Part shown: one piece after another, positions 8,248 to 19,759 of the stretch
How the letters are laid out: each line of letters opens with the position of its first letter
How positions within the stretch are numbered: position 1 is the first letter of the stretch
Source of the DNA: Desulfovibrio porci
Lineage (GTDB): Bacteria > Desulfobacterota > Desulfovibrionia > Desulfovibrionales > Desulfovibrionaceae
Assembly (NCBI RefSeq): GCF_009696265.1
Contig: NZ_VUMH01000002.1
Location: forward strand, 186,001-250,000
Reading direction: 5' to 3'
DNA: 64,000 nucleotides
Made by a program: the position numbers and the translations under genes
Notes under the pieces: generated by a model
What the model saw: only the letters and a program-made list of their open reading frames with translations
What the model was told of the DNA's origin: nothing
Database searches by the model: none

Positions 8248-9930
8248 ATGGATGATGCACGCAGCAAAAAGATGAAGAGCGGGCTGGAAAAAGCCCCGCA
8301 CCGTTCCCTGCTCTACGCCCTGGGCCTGACCAGGGAGGAAATGGAGCGCCCCCTGGTGGGCGTGGTCAACGCCGCCAGCGAGGTGGTGCCCGGCCACATG
8401 CATTTGGACTCTCTGGCCTCGGCCGTCAAGGCCGGGGTGCGCATGGCCGGCGGCACGCCCCTGGAGTTCCCGGCCATCGCCGTGTGCGACGGCATCGCCA
8501 TGAACCACGAGGGCATGCGTTTTTCCCTGCCGTCGCGCGAATTCATCGCGGATTCCATTGAAATCATGGCCCGGGGCCACGCCTTTGACGCTCTGGTCTT
8601 CATCCCCAACTGCGATAAATGCGTGCCCGGCATGCTCATGGCCATGATGCGCCTGAACCTGCCTTCGGTGCTGGTTTCCGGCGGGCCCATGCTGCCCGGC
8701 AATCTCGGGCCGCACACGCGCGGCGACCTGATTACGGTTTTTGAGGCCGTGGGTCGGGTGCGCAGCGGCACTCTGAGCGAGGACGAACTGGAACGCATGG
8801 CCGAGCGGGCCTGTCCCGGCTGCGGAGCCTGCGCGGGCATGTTCACGGCCAATTCCATGAACTGCCTGGCCGAAACCATCGGCGTGGCCCTGCCCGGCAA
8901 CGGCACCATTCCGGCGGTGAGCGCGGCCCGCGTGCGCCTGGCCAAGACCGCGGGCATGCGGGTCATGGATCTGTTCAAGAACAACATCCGCCCCCTGGAC
9001 ATTGTCACGCCCGAATCCGTGGCCAATGCCGTGGCCGTGGACATGGCCCTGGGCTGCTCCACCAATACGGTGCTGCATCTGCCCGCCGTGTTCGGCGAGG
9101 CGGGTCTGGATATGGGCCTGGAAGTTTTCGATGAGGTCAGCCGCAAAAGCCCCAACCTCTGCAAGCTTTCCCCGGCGGGCAAGCATTTCATGGTCGATCT
9201 GGACAATGCCGGGGGCATCCCGGCGGTGATGAGCGAACTGGACAAGCTGGGCCTGATCCACAAGGACTGCCTGACCGTCACCGGCAAAACCGTGGGCGAA
9301 AACCTCAAGGCGCTCAATGCCCATATTGAGGATCCGGACGTGATCCATCCCATCGGGCAGGCCTATTCCAAACAGGGCGGCATCGCCATCCTGCGCGGCA
9401 GCCTTGCGCCGGGCGGCGCGGTGGTCAAGCAGTCCGCCGTGGCCCCGGAAATGATGCGCCGCGACGTGCGCGCCAGGGTTTTTGAATCCGAAGAGGACGC
9501 CATGCACGCCATTCTGGACGGCAAGATCCAGCCCGGCGACGGCGTGGTGATCCGCTACGAAGGCCCGCGCGGCGGGCCGGGCATGCGCGAAATGCTTTCG
9601 CCCACAGCGGCCATCACCGGCATGGGCCTGGGCAAGGACGTGGCCCTGCTCACGGACGGCCGCTTCTCCGGCGGCACCAACGGCGCGGCCATCGGCCATA
9701 TTTCGCCGGAAGCCGCCGACGGCGGGGTGATCGCCCTGGTGCGCGAGGGCGACATGATCCATATCGACATTCCGGGACGCAAGCTGGATCTGCTGGTGGA
9801 CGAGGCGGAACTGGAAAAGCGCCGGGCCGAACTGGTCCGGCCCAGGAAGGACTGCCCTTACCCGGTGCTGCGGCGTTACGCTTATCTGGTCAGCTCGGCG
9901 GCCAACGGCGGCCGCTACAAGGATATCTGA
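8248..9930 (+). CDS. ilvD: Dihydroxy-acid dehydratase
   Basis: IlvD (560 residues) dehydrates 2,3-dihydroxy-isovalerate or -methylvalerate to the 2-oxo acids of valine and isoleucine synthesis and uses an iron-sulfur cluster. Cluster ligands are visible as Cys122 in [10 protein letters not shown] and Cys195 in [11 protein letters not shown]. The C-terminal motif [19 protein letters not shown] is intact. The ATG at 8248 follows AAAGGA; the in-frame extension to 8206 would add unsupported residues. It stands alone, with no ilvBN or ilvC nearby, and ends in front of a strong shared terminator. Confidence 0.97.
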   Translation: MDDARSKKMKSGLEKAPHRSLLYALGLTREEMERPLVGVVNAASEVVPGHMHLDSLASAVKAGVRMAGGTPLEFPAIAVCDGIAMNHEGMRFSLPSREFIADSIEIMARGHAFDALVFIPNCDKCVPGMLMAMMRLNLPSVLVSGGPMLPGNLGPHTRGDLITVFEAVGRVRSGTLSEDELERMAERACPGCGACAGMFTANSMNCLAETIGVALPGNGTIPAVSAARVRLAKTAGMRVMDLFKNNIRPLDIVTPESVANAVAVDMALGCSTNTVLHLPAVFGEAGLDMGLEVFDEVSRKSPNLCKLSPAGKHFMVDLDNAGGIPAVMSELDKLGLIHKDCLTVTGKTVGENLKALNAHIEDPDVIHPIGQAYSKQGGIAILRGSLAPGGAVVKQSAVAPEMMRRDVRARVFESEEDAMHAILDGKIQPGDGVVIRYEGPRGGPGMREMLSPTAAITGMGLGKDVALLTDGRFSGGTNGAAIGHISPEAADGGVIALVREGDMIHIDIPGRKLDLLVDEAELEKRRAELVRPRKDCPYPVLRRYAYLVSSAANGGRYKDI

Positions 9931-9960
9931 TCCGGCCCGGCCGGAATACCACGGAACATA

Positions 9961-10000
9961 AAAAACCCGCCCGCCTTGTGTGCATCCACAAGGCGGGCGG
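9961..10000. terminator. Bidirectional terminator between ilvD and asnS
   Basis: A 14-base perfect stem pairs 9967-9980 with 9987-10000 across a 6-base loop. On the minus strand it runs into a T-tract (the A-run at 9960-9965), which terminates asnS. On the plus strand only TTGTG follows, so termination of ilvD may be weaker. Confidence 0.85.
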
Positions 10001-10019
10001 TTGTGATTGAGGGCTGCGC

Positions 10020-11384
10020 CTAAAACTCCAGATTGCCCGGCGTGCGCGGGAAGGGAATCACGTCGCGGATGTTGGTGATGCCCGTGAGCAGCATCAGCAG
10101 GCGCTCGAAGCCCAGGCCGAAGCCCGCGTGCGGCACGCTGCCGAAGCGCCGCAAATCCAGATACCACCAGTAGTCCTCGGGCTTCTGCCCCAGTTCGCGG
10201 ATGCGGGCCTCCAGGCGGTCCAGGCGTTCCTCGCGCTGGGAGCCGCCGATGAGTTCGCCGATGCGCGGCACCAGCATGTCCATGGCCGCCACGGTCTCGT
10301 TGTCGTCGTTGAGACGCATGTAGAACGCTTTGATTTCCTTGGGATAATCATAGACGATGACCGGCCGCTGAAAGTGCTCCTCGGCCAGATAGCGCTCGTG
10401 CTCGGTTTGCAGGTCCACGCCGAAGGTCACGGGAAAGGCGAATTCCTTGTCGCTGTCCTCCAGAATATGGATGGCCTCGGCATAGGGCACGCGGGCGAAG
10501 GGCTGGCGCAGCATGCCGTGCAGGCGCTCCAGCAGGCCCTTGTCCACGAAATTGTCAAAGAGCTTCACGTCCGCCTCGCAGTGGGACAGCACGTGCTCGA
10601 TGACGTGGCGGGTAAGGCTTTCGCCCAGTTCCATGAGGTCCGTGAGGTCCGCGAAGGCCATTTCCGGCTCGATCATCCAGAATTCGGCGGCATGGCGCGG
10701 GGTATTGGAGTTTTCGGCCCGGAAGGTGGGGCCGAAGGTGTAGACCCGCCCCAGGCCCAGGGCCAGCGCCTCGGCCTCCAGCTGGCCGGACACGGTGAGA
10801 TTGCAGGGACGGTTGAAAAAGTCGCCGTCCGTGTTTTTTTCGCCCGGCGCAAGGGTGGTGACGCGGAACATCTCGCCCGCGCCCTCGCAGTCCGAACCGG
10901 TGAGCACGGGCGTGTGCACCCAGGCGAAACGCCGCCCGTGGAAAAAGTCATGCACCGCGCGCCCGGCCTCGGAACGGATGCGGAAGGCCGCCCCGTATTT
11001 GTTGGTGCGCGCGCGCAAATGGGCGATGCCGCGCAGGAATTCGTCGGTATGGCGTTTTTTCTGCAAGGGAAAGCTTTCCGGATCGGCCAGGCCGAAGACC
11101 GTGACGCCTTTGGCCCGCACTTCCCATTTCTGGCCCTTGCCCGGCGAGGCCACCAGTTCGCCGCTTACGGCCAGGGCCGCGCCGGTATTGGCTTCGCCCA
11201 GAGCCGCGTGGGCCTCGGTGCCCTCGTCCACAATGCACTGCATGTTGGCGAGGCAGGAGCCGTCGTTGATCTCCACAAAGGAAAAGCCCTTGGCGTCGCG
11301 GCGGGTGCGCACCCAGCCGCAGAGGGTGATGTCGTTCCGCGCCTTTTCGGCGTTGAGGGCGTCAATGATGAGTGTGCGCTGCAT
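10020..11384 (-). CDS. asnS: Asparaginyl-tRNA synthetase
   Basis: This 454-residue class IIb synthetase has an N-terminal OB fold that binds the anticodon, followed by the catalytic core. Motif 2 is [20 protein letters not shown] and motif 3 is [15 protein letters not shown]. The AsnRS signature ([10 protein letters not shown], rather than the AspRS form) supports Asn specificity. AAGGAG stands before the ATG. Its presence means the organism charges tRNA-Asn directly. Confidence 0.96.
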   Translation of the reverse strand: MQRTLIIDALNAEKARNDITLCGWVRTRRDAKGFSFVEINDGSCLANMQCIVDEGTEAHAALGEANTGAALAVSGELVASPGKGQKWEVRAKGVTVFGLADPESFPLQKKRHTDEFLRGIAHLRARTNKYGAAFRIRSEAGRAVHDFFHGRRFAWVHTPVLTGSDCEGAGEMFRVTTLAPGEKNTDGDFFNRPCNLTVSGQLEAEALALGLGRVYTFGPTFRAENSNTPRHAAEFWMIEPEMAFADLTDLMELGESLTRHVIEHVLSHCEADVKLFDNFVDKGLLERLHGMLRQPFARVPYAEAIHILEDSDKEFAFPVTFGVDLQTEHERYLAEEHFQRPVIVYDYPKEIKAFYMRLNDDNETVAAMDMLVPRIGELIGGSQREERLDRLEARIRELGQKPEDYWWYLDLRRFGSVPHAGFGLGFERLLMLLTGITNIRDVIPFPRTPGNLEF

Positions 11385-11696
11385 GGGATTGCTCCTTGCG
11401 GATGGATTTCGCTCGGGAAGAATTGGCGCAGTGTAGCCTTTCCGCGCGCGCGGCTCAAGAGTGAGGAGGGCGCGCCCGGCGCAGATTTTACGGGGATATG
11501 CCGCCGGGCTGCGGTTCTGTGCGTCCTCTGCGCGTTCTGCGGATACGTCTTCCTGGGGAAGCCCCCCTTTCCACCCCTTGGCCTTTTTCTAAAGATTGTG
11601 TAGACTCTTCACAGACAGACGCGCTCCGCACGTTTTGCTCCGGGTTTTCCGGCACGGCGGGCTGACCATAGTTTTGTTTCTCCGAGGGAAAAATAC
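11385..11696. other. Intergenic region between asnS and the exported protein (312 bases)
   Basis: This holds the divergent promoters. On the plus strand TTGGCC (11578-11583), 17 bases, then TAGACT (11601-11606) is a plausible promoter for the gene at 11697. The asnS side is GC-rich and no clear promoter was found. I see no open reading frame or RNA of note. Confidence 0.4.
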
Positions 11697-12182
11697 ATGA
11701 AAAACATTTTCCGCATTCTGGCTGTTGTCTGCGTTCTGGCTCTGGCGGGCAATTCCATGGCCGCCACCGCCGCCGCGCCGCAGGCGGGCAAACCCGTACA
11801 GGACAAGCCGGAAAAGGGCGCGGACCGCGTTTCCGTGGTCAGCGTGCAGCTTGAGGGCACGGACAGCATTGGCGCGCGCCTGGGCACCAGGCTCAAGGAA
11901 CGCTTCAATCAGAGCAATCTGTTCACGCTCAATGACGACGAAGAAAAGGATATGCCCAAGCTGCGGCTGCTGGTGAGCACCGCCCCGGAATTTCCGGGCC
12001 GTCCTGGCGTGGGCTCGGTGTACGGCGTGTGCTGGGTGTTCAGTCAGGGCAAGGGCTATCTCGGCTACCTGCTGGCCAGGGAAGTGGGCACGGTCAATTA
12101 CGACGATCTGGACGCCCTGGTGGACAGGCTGGTGGAGCGCACCGACGGCATAGCGGCCAAATACGGCAACTTATGGAAATAG
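11697..12182 (+). CDS. Exported protein of unknown function
   Basis: This 161-residue protein has a clear signal peptide: MKNIFRI, a hydrophobic core VLAVVCVLALAG, and an AXA-type cleavage near NSMAA at about residue 22-23. A low-complexity Ala/Pro/Lys linker follows, and then a folded region of about 110 residues (KLRLLVSTAPEF, YGVCWVF, YLGYLLAREVG). The latter resembles the small periplasmic or outer-membrane-associated domains that bind nothing obvious. GAGGG precedes the ATG. It is a single gene followed by a terminator. I do not recognise the family. Confidence 0.7.
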   Translation: MKNIFRILAVVCVLALAGNSMAATAAAPQAGKPVQDKPEKGADRVSVVSVQLEGTDSIGARLGTRLKERFNQSNLFTLNDDEEKDMPKLRLLVSTAPEFPGRPGVGSVYGVCWVFSQGKGYLGYLLAREVGTVNYDDLDALVDRLVERTDGIAAKYGNLWK

Positions 12183-12230
12183 CGCCCCGCGCGGGCGCTG
12201 CCGACAATTTTTCCGGAAAACCTGCATGAC

Positions 12231-12263
12231 AAAAAAGCTCCCCTTGTGGCGGGGGGCTTTTTT
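12231..12263 (+). terminator. Intrinsic terminator after the exported protein gene
   Basis: AAAAAAGCTCCCC (12231-12243) pairs with GGGGGGCTTTTTT (12251-12263) over a 7-base loop and ends in a T-run. It also terminates on the minus strand because the stem is flanked by A and T on both sides. Confidence 0.88.
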
Positions 12264-12330
12264 GTCTGTTTTGCGCGGCATGCCTTGGACCCGTTGCGGC
12301 GCGAGGCGACGCGCGAGAGGAGTCCCCCGT

Positions 12331-13509
12331 ATGTCCAGGCGCGTCTTCGCCTGGGGCAACCGCCGATTGATCGCCTATCTGGCCTTTTTAAGCGCCTTCG
12401 CCCCGCTTTCCACGGACATGTATCTGCCAGCCCTGCCGCATATGGCCGAGGCCCTGGACACTTCCTACAGTCTGGCCGGCCTTACGGTGAGCAGTTTTAT
12501 GCTGCTCTTCGCCCTGTCCATGCTGGTCTGGGGTCCGCTCAGCGACAAATACGGCCGCAGGCCCGTCCTGCTGACCGGCAGCGCGCTTTACGTCCTGTCC
12601 AGCGTCTGCATCGCCCTGGCCGCTTCCATCGGCCCGTTGCTGTTCTGGCGCGGCCTTCAGGCCGTGGGCAGCGGCGCGGTCAGCGCCATGTCTCTGGCCG
12701 TGGTCAAGGACATTCTGCGCGGCAAGGCCATGGAAAAGGTCGTCACCTGGATTCAGACCGTGACCATCCTGGCTCCCATGCTGGCTCCGGTGGCGGGCGG
12801 CGGCCTGTTGCTGTTCACCGACTGGCGGGGCATTTTCTGGTGTCTGGCCGCGTGCGGCCTGCTGGCCCTGGCCGGCGGCCTGGCCCTGCGGGAAACTCGC
12901 GCCGTTGCCACACAGGGTTCGGTCTTCCGCGCCCTGGGGCGGATTTTCGTGGTCTTGCGCACGCCGGGTTTCGGCGCGCCGCTCCTGCTCTTTTCCGCCA
13001 TGAGCATGCCTTTCATGGCCTATCTGGCGGTTTCGTCCTATGTCTTTCAGAGCCGGTTCGGCCTGTCCGCGCAGGAGTACAGCTGGTTTTTCGCCTTCAA
13101 CGCGGGCATGAGCCTGCTGGGCCCCCTGCTGCACATGCGGCTTTTCCGGCACTGGCGGCGGGACGCGGTCATTGCCGCCCATCTGCTGCTGGTCTGTCTG
13201 GCCGGAGGCCTGCTGTTGCTCTTCGGCGACAGCGGACCGTGGCGTTTCGCCTTGCTGTATGTGCCCATAAGCTTCTGCGGCAGCGCCATCCGGCCGCCTT
13301 CCACGGTTCTGCTGATGAATTGCGTGCGGGGGGACAACGGCGCGGTGACCTCGCTCATCAACAGCGGGGCTTTGCTTTGCGGCAGCTTTTCCATGCTGCT
13401 CTGCTCCCTGCCGTTCTGGGACGGAGCGGTAACGGCGGCGGGCGCCATTTCCTGCCTGACGGCCGGGGCGGCTTTGCTGGGCTGGCTCAGACTGACGCGC
13501 GGGGCGTGA
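12331..13509 (+). CDS. Bcr/CflA-family multidrug efflux MFS transporter
   Basis: This 392-residue major facilitator has 12 predicted membrane segments. The STDMYLPALP motif in the first segment is the mark of the Bcr/CflA drug:proton antiporters, and GPLSDKYGRRPVLL is the cytoplasmic loop 2-3 MFS motif. The ATG at 12331 is chosen because GAGAGGAG lies just upstream and the longer frame would start inside the terminator. It would export drugs such as bicyclomycin or chloramphenicol, or a natural metabolite. No regulator is adjacent. Confidence 0.88.
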   Translation: MSRRVFAWGNRRLIAYLAFLSAFAPLSTDMYLPALPHMAEALDTSYSLAGLTVSSFMLLFALSMLVWGPLSDKYGRRPVLLTGSALYVLSSVCIALAASIGPLLFWRGLQAVGSGAVSAMSLAVVKDILRGKAMEKVVTWIQTVTILAPMLAPVAGGGLLLFTDWRGIFWCLAACGLLALAGGLALRETRAVATQGSVFRALGRIFVVLRTPGFGAPLLLFSAMSMPFMAYLAVSSYVFQSRFGLSAQEYSWFFAFNAGMSLLGPLLHMRLFRHWRRDAVIAAHLLLVCLAGGLLLLFGDSGPWRFALLYVPISFCGSAIRPPSTVLLMNCVRGDNGAVTSLINSGALLCGSFSMLLCSLPFWDGAVTAAGAISCLTAGAALLGWLRLTRGA

Positions 13510-13530
13510 GCGGTTCGGGCATGAAATGCG

Positions 13531-14454
13531 TCAATGACTCTGCGACGGCTTGCCCGCAACGTCCTGACGCAGCACGAAAAGCCGCGCGGTCAGGGCCTCC
13601 AGCACACGGGCGGGCGTGACGCCGTACTGGAGCATGTCCTGCGCTTCGGCCAGCCAGCGGCAGCACACGGCCCGGCCGCGCGCGTCCAGAGCGGCCAGGC
13701 TGATGTCCAGCGGGCTTTCGGCCTCGTCGGCCAGCACGCGGCTCAGGGATTTCTGGCAGGCCAGCAGCAGGCGTCCCGCCAGGGCTGGGTCCATGGCTCC
13801 CCGTGCGGAAACCTTGTCCAGAAAACCCTGTCCGTCGCGCAGAAAGGCGGCCAGCAGCTCTTCCCAAGGGGCCAGGGCCGCGTCGCGCGCCCGGCTGTCC
13901 GGCCAGGGCAGGGTCAGGCAGAACGAGCGCGACACCAGAGTGGGCAGAAGCTGTTCCCGTTGCGGAGCCAGAAGTACGAAAACCGTGGTGGGCGAGGGTT
14001 CTTCCAGGGCTTTGAGCAGGGCGTTGGCCGCTTCGTCGCGGTTCAGGTTCAAGCCCATGAGCAGCACCACCCGGCGGCCCTGGCCGTGCGGCGCGTCGCG
14101 CAGTCGGCTTTTCAGCTCACGCACCCGCTGCATGTTGAAGGAGCGCACCAGACCGGGATTTTCCTCATCCTCGCGGTTGCTGATGCGCCCGTCATAGGCG
14201 GCCAGATCCAGATACTCGCCCGAGGCGATCTGGAGGCAGACCGGGCAGGCCAGACAGGGCGCGCCGTCTTCCCGGCTTGCGGCCTGGGGGCAGTTGCAGC
14301 GCGCGGCCCAGTAACGGGCCAGATCCAGGCGCTGTTCCTCGCTGCCGCCTTCCAGCAGCAGCACCTGAGGCGGCGCGCCGCCCAACCGGTTCAGCACGGC
14401 CTTGAGCCGGTCGAAGGCCGGATCGGCCACGGCGGGAAGCAGGGTTGCGTTCAT
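13531..14454 (-). CDS. holB: DNA polymerase III delta' subunit (clamp-loader) HolB
   Basis: This 307-residue clamp-loader protein has a zinc-binding module with clustered cysteines (CNCPQ... CLACPVCLQ, about residues 53-75) and the sensor region ANALLKALEEPSPTTVFVLL. As is usual for delta', the P-loop is degenerate (LLLEGGSEEQ). It places the sliding clamp on DNA during replication. It ends convergently, 21 bases from the MFS gene stop. It is transcribed after purA with a 20-base gap, so the two may share a transcript. Confidence 0.88.
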   Translation of the reverse strand: MNATLLPAVADPAFDRLKAVLNRLGGAPPQVLLLEGGSEEQRLDLARYWAARCNCPQAASREDGAPCLACPVCLQIASGEYLDLAAYDGRISNREDEENPGLVRSFNMQRVRELKSRLRDAPHGQGRRVVLLMGLNLNRDEAANALLKALEEPSPTTVFVLLAPQREQLLPTLVSRSFCLTLPWPDSRARDAALAPWEELLAAFLRDGQGFLDKVSARGAMDPALAGRLLLACQKSLSRVLADEAESPLDISLAALDARGRAVCCRWLAEAQDMLQYGVTPARVLEALTARLFVLRQDVAGKPSQSH

Positions 14455-14474
14455 GGCTGCCGCCTGGCGCGGGT

Positions 14475-16540
<2,066 letters not shown>

Positions 16541-16756
16541 GTGACCTCCAGGGCAGCGTGGTGAGAGTGCCGGATCGACGCCATGGCCGTCCGCTCTCGC
16601 GGGATCCACAGCCAGTTTCCCGTCGGGCTGTTTGTATGTTGTTGCGTCGGCTTCGTCAACGCGGGAGCGGCGGGCGGGGCCGGGCGGGTCTGGCCCCGGC
16701 GGGCGTTTTGTGCTATGCAGGCTCCTTCCACGACCGGCCACAACATCGGAGGCAGC

Positions 16757-18034
16757 ATGTCGGATCTCAAGGCCATGTACAGCACCGTCCGCAAGGACGC
16801 TTTTCCCGAAACCATGACCATTATTCTGGGCGAGGAGAAACTCGTCTATGAGAAGCGCGTCTGGACCCTGGATCAGGAAGAAAAAGGCCTGCGCTACGGC
16901 GAAAATCCCGATCAGCCCGCCGCGCTTTACGCTCTGAAGGAAGGCTCCCTGAGCTGCGGCGGCCTGAGCTGGCGCGGGCCGGGCAACGGCATCGTCTCCG
17001 CCCTCACCGAGGCCCAGATGATCCAGGCCGGCAAGCATCCCGGCAAGACCAACCTCACGGACGTGGACAACGCGGCCAATATTCTGCAATACCTTGCCGA
17101 ACGCCCGGCCGCCGCGATTCTCAAGCACAATAATCCCTGCGGCGCGGCCTGGACCGACGAGGGCGTGGCCGTGGCCCTGGAGCGGGCGTTCTGGTGCGAC
17201 CGCATCGCGGCCTTCGGCGGCGCGGTGGTGGTCAACCGGCCCTTTACCCGCGAGGCCGCCGAAATGGTGGCGGCCAATTATTTCGAAGTGGTGGCCGCGC
17301 CCGCCTTTGAAGACGGTGTGGTGGAGGTCCTCAAACGCCGCAAGAATCTGCGCATCATGGAACTGCCCGGTCTGGGACGTCTGGAAGAACTGACGCGTTC
17401 GGCCTTTCTGGACATCAAGAGTCTGGCCGACGGCGGCATCATCGTACAGAAATCTTTTGTGAACCGCATTCTTACGGACGCGGACTTTCTGCCCGCCACG
17501 GCCTCCACCAAGGACGGCCTTGAGGTGTCGGCGCGCGCGCCGGACAAGGCCGAACTGGCCGATCTGCGCTTCGCCTGGGCCGTGGAAGCGGGCGTGACCT
17601 CCAATTCCGTGATCTTTGCCCGCGACGGAGCCACCCTGGCCATCGGCACCGGCGAGCAGGACCGCGTGGGGTGCGTGGAGCTGGCCGTGCACAAGGCCTA
17701 TACCAAGTATGCTGACACCCTGGCTTTCCGCGAGTTGGGGCTTTCGCTTTACGAGCTGAAGCAGAAGGCTGCCGCAGATCCGGCTCTGGCCGGCAAGCTG
17801 GCCGACATTGAGGCGCGCACGGCCGAGGCGCGCGGCGGACTGTCGGGTTCGCGCCTGGTTTCCGACGGCTTTTTCCCCTTCCGCGACGGCGTGGACGCCG
17901 CCGTGGCCCAGGGCGTGTCGGCCATTGCCCAGCCCGGCGGTTCGCTGCGCGACGCCGAGGTGATCATGGCCTGTAATGAGGCGCAGCCGCAGGTGGCGAT
18001 GGTCTTTACGGGCCAGCGCTCCTTCAAACATTAA
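16757..18034 (+). CDS. purH: AICAR formyltransferase (PurH C-terminal domain only)
   Basis: This 425-residue protein catalyses formylation of AICAR to FAICAR, the penultimate step to IMP. Motifs of the AICAR transformylase domain are present: [21 protein letters not shown] (the catalytic Lys-His pair region), and [10 protein letters not shown]. The N-terminal MGS-like IMP cyclohydrolase domain of normal bifunctional PurH (about 200 residues) is absent. GGAGG 5 bases before ATG 16757 fixes the start. A separate cyclohydrolase must exist elsewhere. The next gene, cbiA, follows across a long inverted repeat. Confidence 0.9.
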   Translation: MSDLKAMYSTVRKDAFPETMTIILGEEKLVYEKRVWTLDQEEKGLRYGENPDQPAALYALKEGSLSCGGLSWRGPGNGIVSALTEAQMIQAGKHPGKTNLTDVDNAANILQYLAERPAAAILKHNNPCGAAWTDEGVAVALERAFWCDRIAAFGGAVVVNRPFTREAAEMVAANYFEVVAAPAFEDGVVEVLKRRKNLRIMELPGLGRLEELTRSAFLDIKSLADGGIIVQKSFVNRILTDADFLPATASTKDGLEVSARAPDKAELADLRFAWAVEAGVTSNSVIFARDGATLAIGTGEQDRVGCVELAVHKAYTKYADTLAFRELGLSLYELKQKAAADPALAGKLADIEARTAEARGGLSGSRLVSDGFFPFRDGVDAAVAQGVSAIAQPGGSLRDAEVIMACNEAQPQVAMVFTGQRSFKH

Positions 18035-18184
18035 GGGGGCTCTCCAACAGCGCTTTTTGCTCCCTGGACTGCGTTCGAAGCCCATTACGGTCCAGGTCTG
18101 TACCGTAAGAGTACCATCCCTGGCCTGCAATGGGCTTCTGTCTTGCCAGGGAACAAAGTCCGTCTTTTGGGAGACGGCCCCCTT
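18033..18184. repeat. Long imperfect inverted repeat filling the purH-cbiA intergene
   Basis: Nested arms pair from outside in. AAGGGGGC (18033-18040) pairs with GCCCCCTT (18177-18184), and TCTCC (18041-18045) with GGAGA (18170-18174). TTTG (18056-18059) pairs with CAAA (18154-18157), and TCCCTGG (18061-18067) with CCAGGGA (18146-18152). GAAGCCCATT (18077-18086) pairs with AATGGGCTTC (18129-18138), and CCAGG (18092-18096) with CCTGG (18119-18123). GTAC (18100-18103) pairs with GTAC (18111-18114). The structure begins in the purH stop codon and ends directly before the cbiA Shine-Dalgarno sequence. No T-tract follows it. Confidence 0.75.
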
Positions 18185-18194
18185 CCGGAGGCTT

Positions 18195-19739
18195 ATGGGC
18201 GCTCTTTCCTCCACCGCGCCGGAGTTTTCCATCTCTCTGCCCCGGCTCTGCGTGTCCGCGCTGTCCGGCGGGGGCGGCAAGACGCTGCTCACCCTGGGGC
18301 TGGCGCGGGCCGCGTCCGCCGCCGGGGTGGCGGTCAAGCCCTTTAAAAAGGGGCCGGATTATATCGACGCGGCCTGGCTGGCTCTGGCCGCCGGGCGGCC
18401 GGCCACCAATCTGGATCCCTTTTTTCTGCCGCCCGCGCGGCTACGCGCGCTTTTTGTCCGCGCCATGGCCCCGCTGGCAGGCGGCGGGCGGGATGCGCTG
18501 GGGCTGGTGGAGGGCAACCGGGGCCTGTTCGACGGTCTGGACGTGGAGGGTTCCTGCTCCACGGCGGAGCTGGCCCGCGTTCTGGCGTGCCCCATTCTGC
18601 TCAGTCTGGACTGCACCAAGATGACCCGCACGGCGGCTGCGCTGGTTCAGGGCATGCTCAATTTCGAAGCGGGCCTCCGGTTTTGCGGCGTGGTGCTCAA
18701 TCAGGTGGGGTCGGCCCGGCATGAAAGCGTGCTGCGCCACGCCCTCGAAACCTATACGGACCTGCCCGTGCTGGGCGCGCTGCCGCGCCTGGCGAAGAAT
18801 CCCCTGCCCGAACGGCATATGGGCATAGCCTGCCACGGCGACGCTCTGGCCGAAGACGCGCAGCGCCGACTGGACGAACTGGCCGCTCTGGCGCGTGAGC
18901 ACCTGGACCTCGCAGAGGTGTTGGCGGCGGCCCGGGCAGCGCCGCTTCTGGCGGACGCGGACCAGACCGGGGACGTGGAGGACAGTGCCGGAAGCGGGGT
19001 GGAAGTCCTCTCCGGACCCGTGGACCACGATCGTGCTCCGGTGGAGCTTCCGGCCCCGCGCATCGGTTATGTGCGCGACGCGGCGCTCTGGTTCTATTAC
19101 CAGGAAAATCTCGAGGCTTTGTCTCACGCGGGCGCGGAACTGGTCCGCCTTTCCCTGCTGGACGGCGCGAACGGGGACGCCCCCAACCCCCTTGACCCCT
19201 GGCGGAATCTGGACGGCCTCTATCTGGGCGGCGGTTTTCCCGAAGACTGCGCGCCGGAGCTGAGCCGTTCGCCGCGTCTGCCTCTTCTGGCCCGCCTGGC
19301 CGAAAGAGGACTGCCCATCTATGCGGAATGCGGCGGTTTCATGCTGCTGGCCCAAGGCATTGAGCGTGAAGGCAGGCTCTGGCCCATGAGCAATGTTTTT
19401 CCGGTGACGGCCCGGTTCTGCGCCAGACCGCAAGGCCTGGGCTATGTGCAGGGCACGGTGCGGAGCGAGAATCCCTTTTTTCCGTCAGGCCTGGTTCTGC
19501 GCGGGCATGAATTTCACTATTCGCATTGCCGGTGGGAAAAGGACGCGCCCCTCTGTGCTCTGGAACTCACGCGGGGCAAGGGCATGGGCCATATAGACGG
19601 CGCGGCCCGTGACGGCTTGACGCGGGGCCGGGTCTGGGCCGCGTATACCCATATTTTCGCGCCCGCCGTGCCGTGCTGGGCGCCCAATTTTGTGGCCGTC
19701 GCCCGGAAGTTCCACCGGGAGCGGGACAGTATGGCCTGA
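18195..19739 (+). CDS. cbiA: Cobyrinate a,c-diamide synthase (CobB/CbiA family)
   Basis: This 514-residue glutamine-dependent amidotransferase amidates the a and c side chains of cobyrinate in B12 synthesis. The N-terminal P-loop-like ALSGGGGKTLLTLG and the KKGPDYIDAAW motif bind ATP and substrate. The C-terminal GATase domain has LYLGGGFPEDCAPEL and the nucleophile Cys in YAECGGFMLL. GGAGG precedes ATG 18195; the longer frame would start inside purH. The nearest cobalamin gene is cobS, 2 kb away on the other strand. No cobalamin riboswitch was found ahead of either gene. Confidence 0.92.
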   Translation: MGALSSTAPEFSISLPRLCVSALSGGGGKTLLTLGLARAASAAGVAVKPFKKGPDYIDAAWLALAAGRPATNLDPFFLPPARLRALFVRAMAPLAGGGRDALGLVEGNRGLFDGLDVEGSCSTAELARVLACPILLSLDCTKMTRTAAALVQGMLNFEAGLRFCGVVLNQVGSARHESVLRHALETYTDLPVLGALPRLAKNPLPERHMGIACHGDALAEDAQRRLDELAALAREHLDLAEVLAAARAAPLLADADQTGDVEDSAGSGVEVLSGPVDHDRAPVELPAPRIGYVRDAALWFYYQENLEALSHAGAELVRLSLLDGANGDAPNPLDPWRNLDGLYLGGGFPEDCAPELSRSPRLPLLARLAERGLPIYAECGGFMLLAQGIEREGRLWPMSNVFPVTARFCARPQGLGYVQGTVRSENPFFPSGLVLRGHEFHYSHCRWEKDAPLCALELTRGKGMGHIDGAARDGLTRGRVWAAYTHIFAPAVPCWAPNFVAVARKFHRERDSMA

Positions 19740-19759
19740 GCGGCTAAAGCGAGGCGGTC

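Noticed and set aside
18035..18194. A cobalamin riboswitch before cbiA
   Set aside because: The inverted repeat there lacks the conserved B12-box sequence; no riboswitch was called.
16541..18337. The 5' extension of the small minus-strand frame to 18337
   Set aside because: It lies antisense to purH; the strong ribosome site at 16540 marks the true start.
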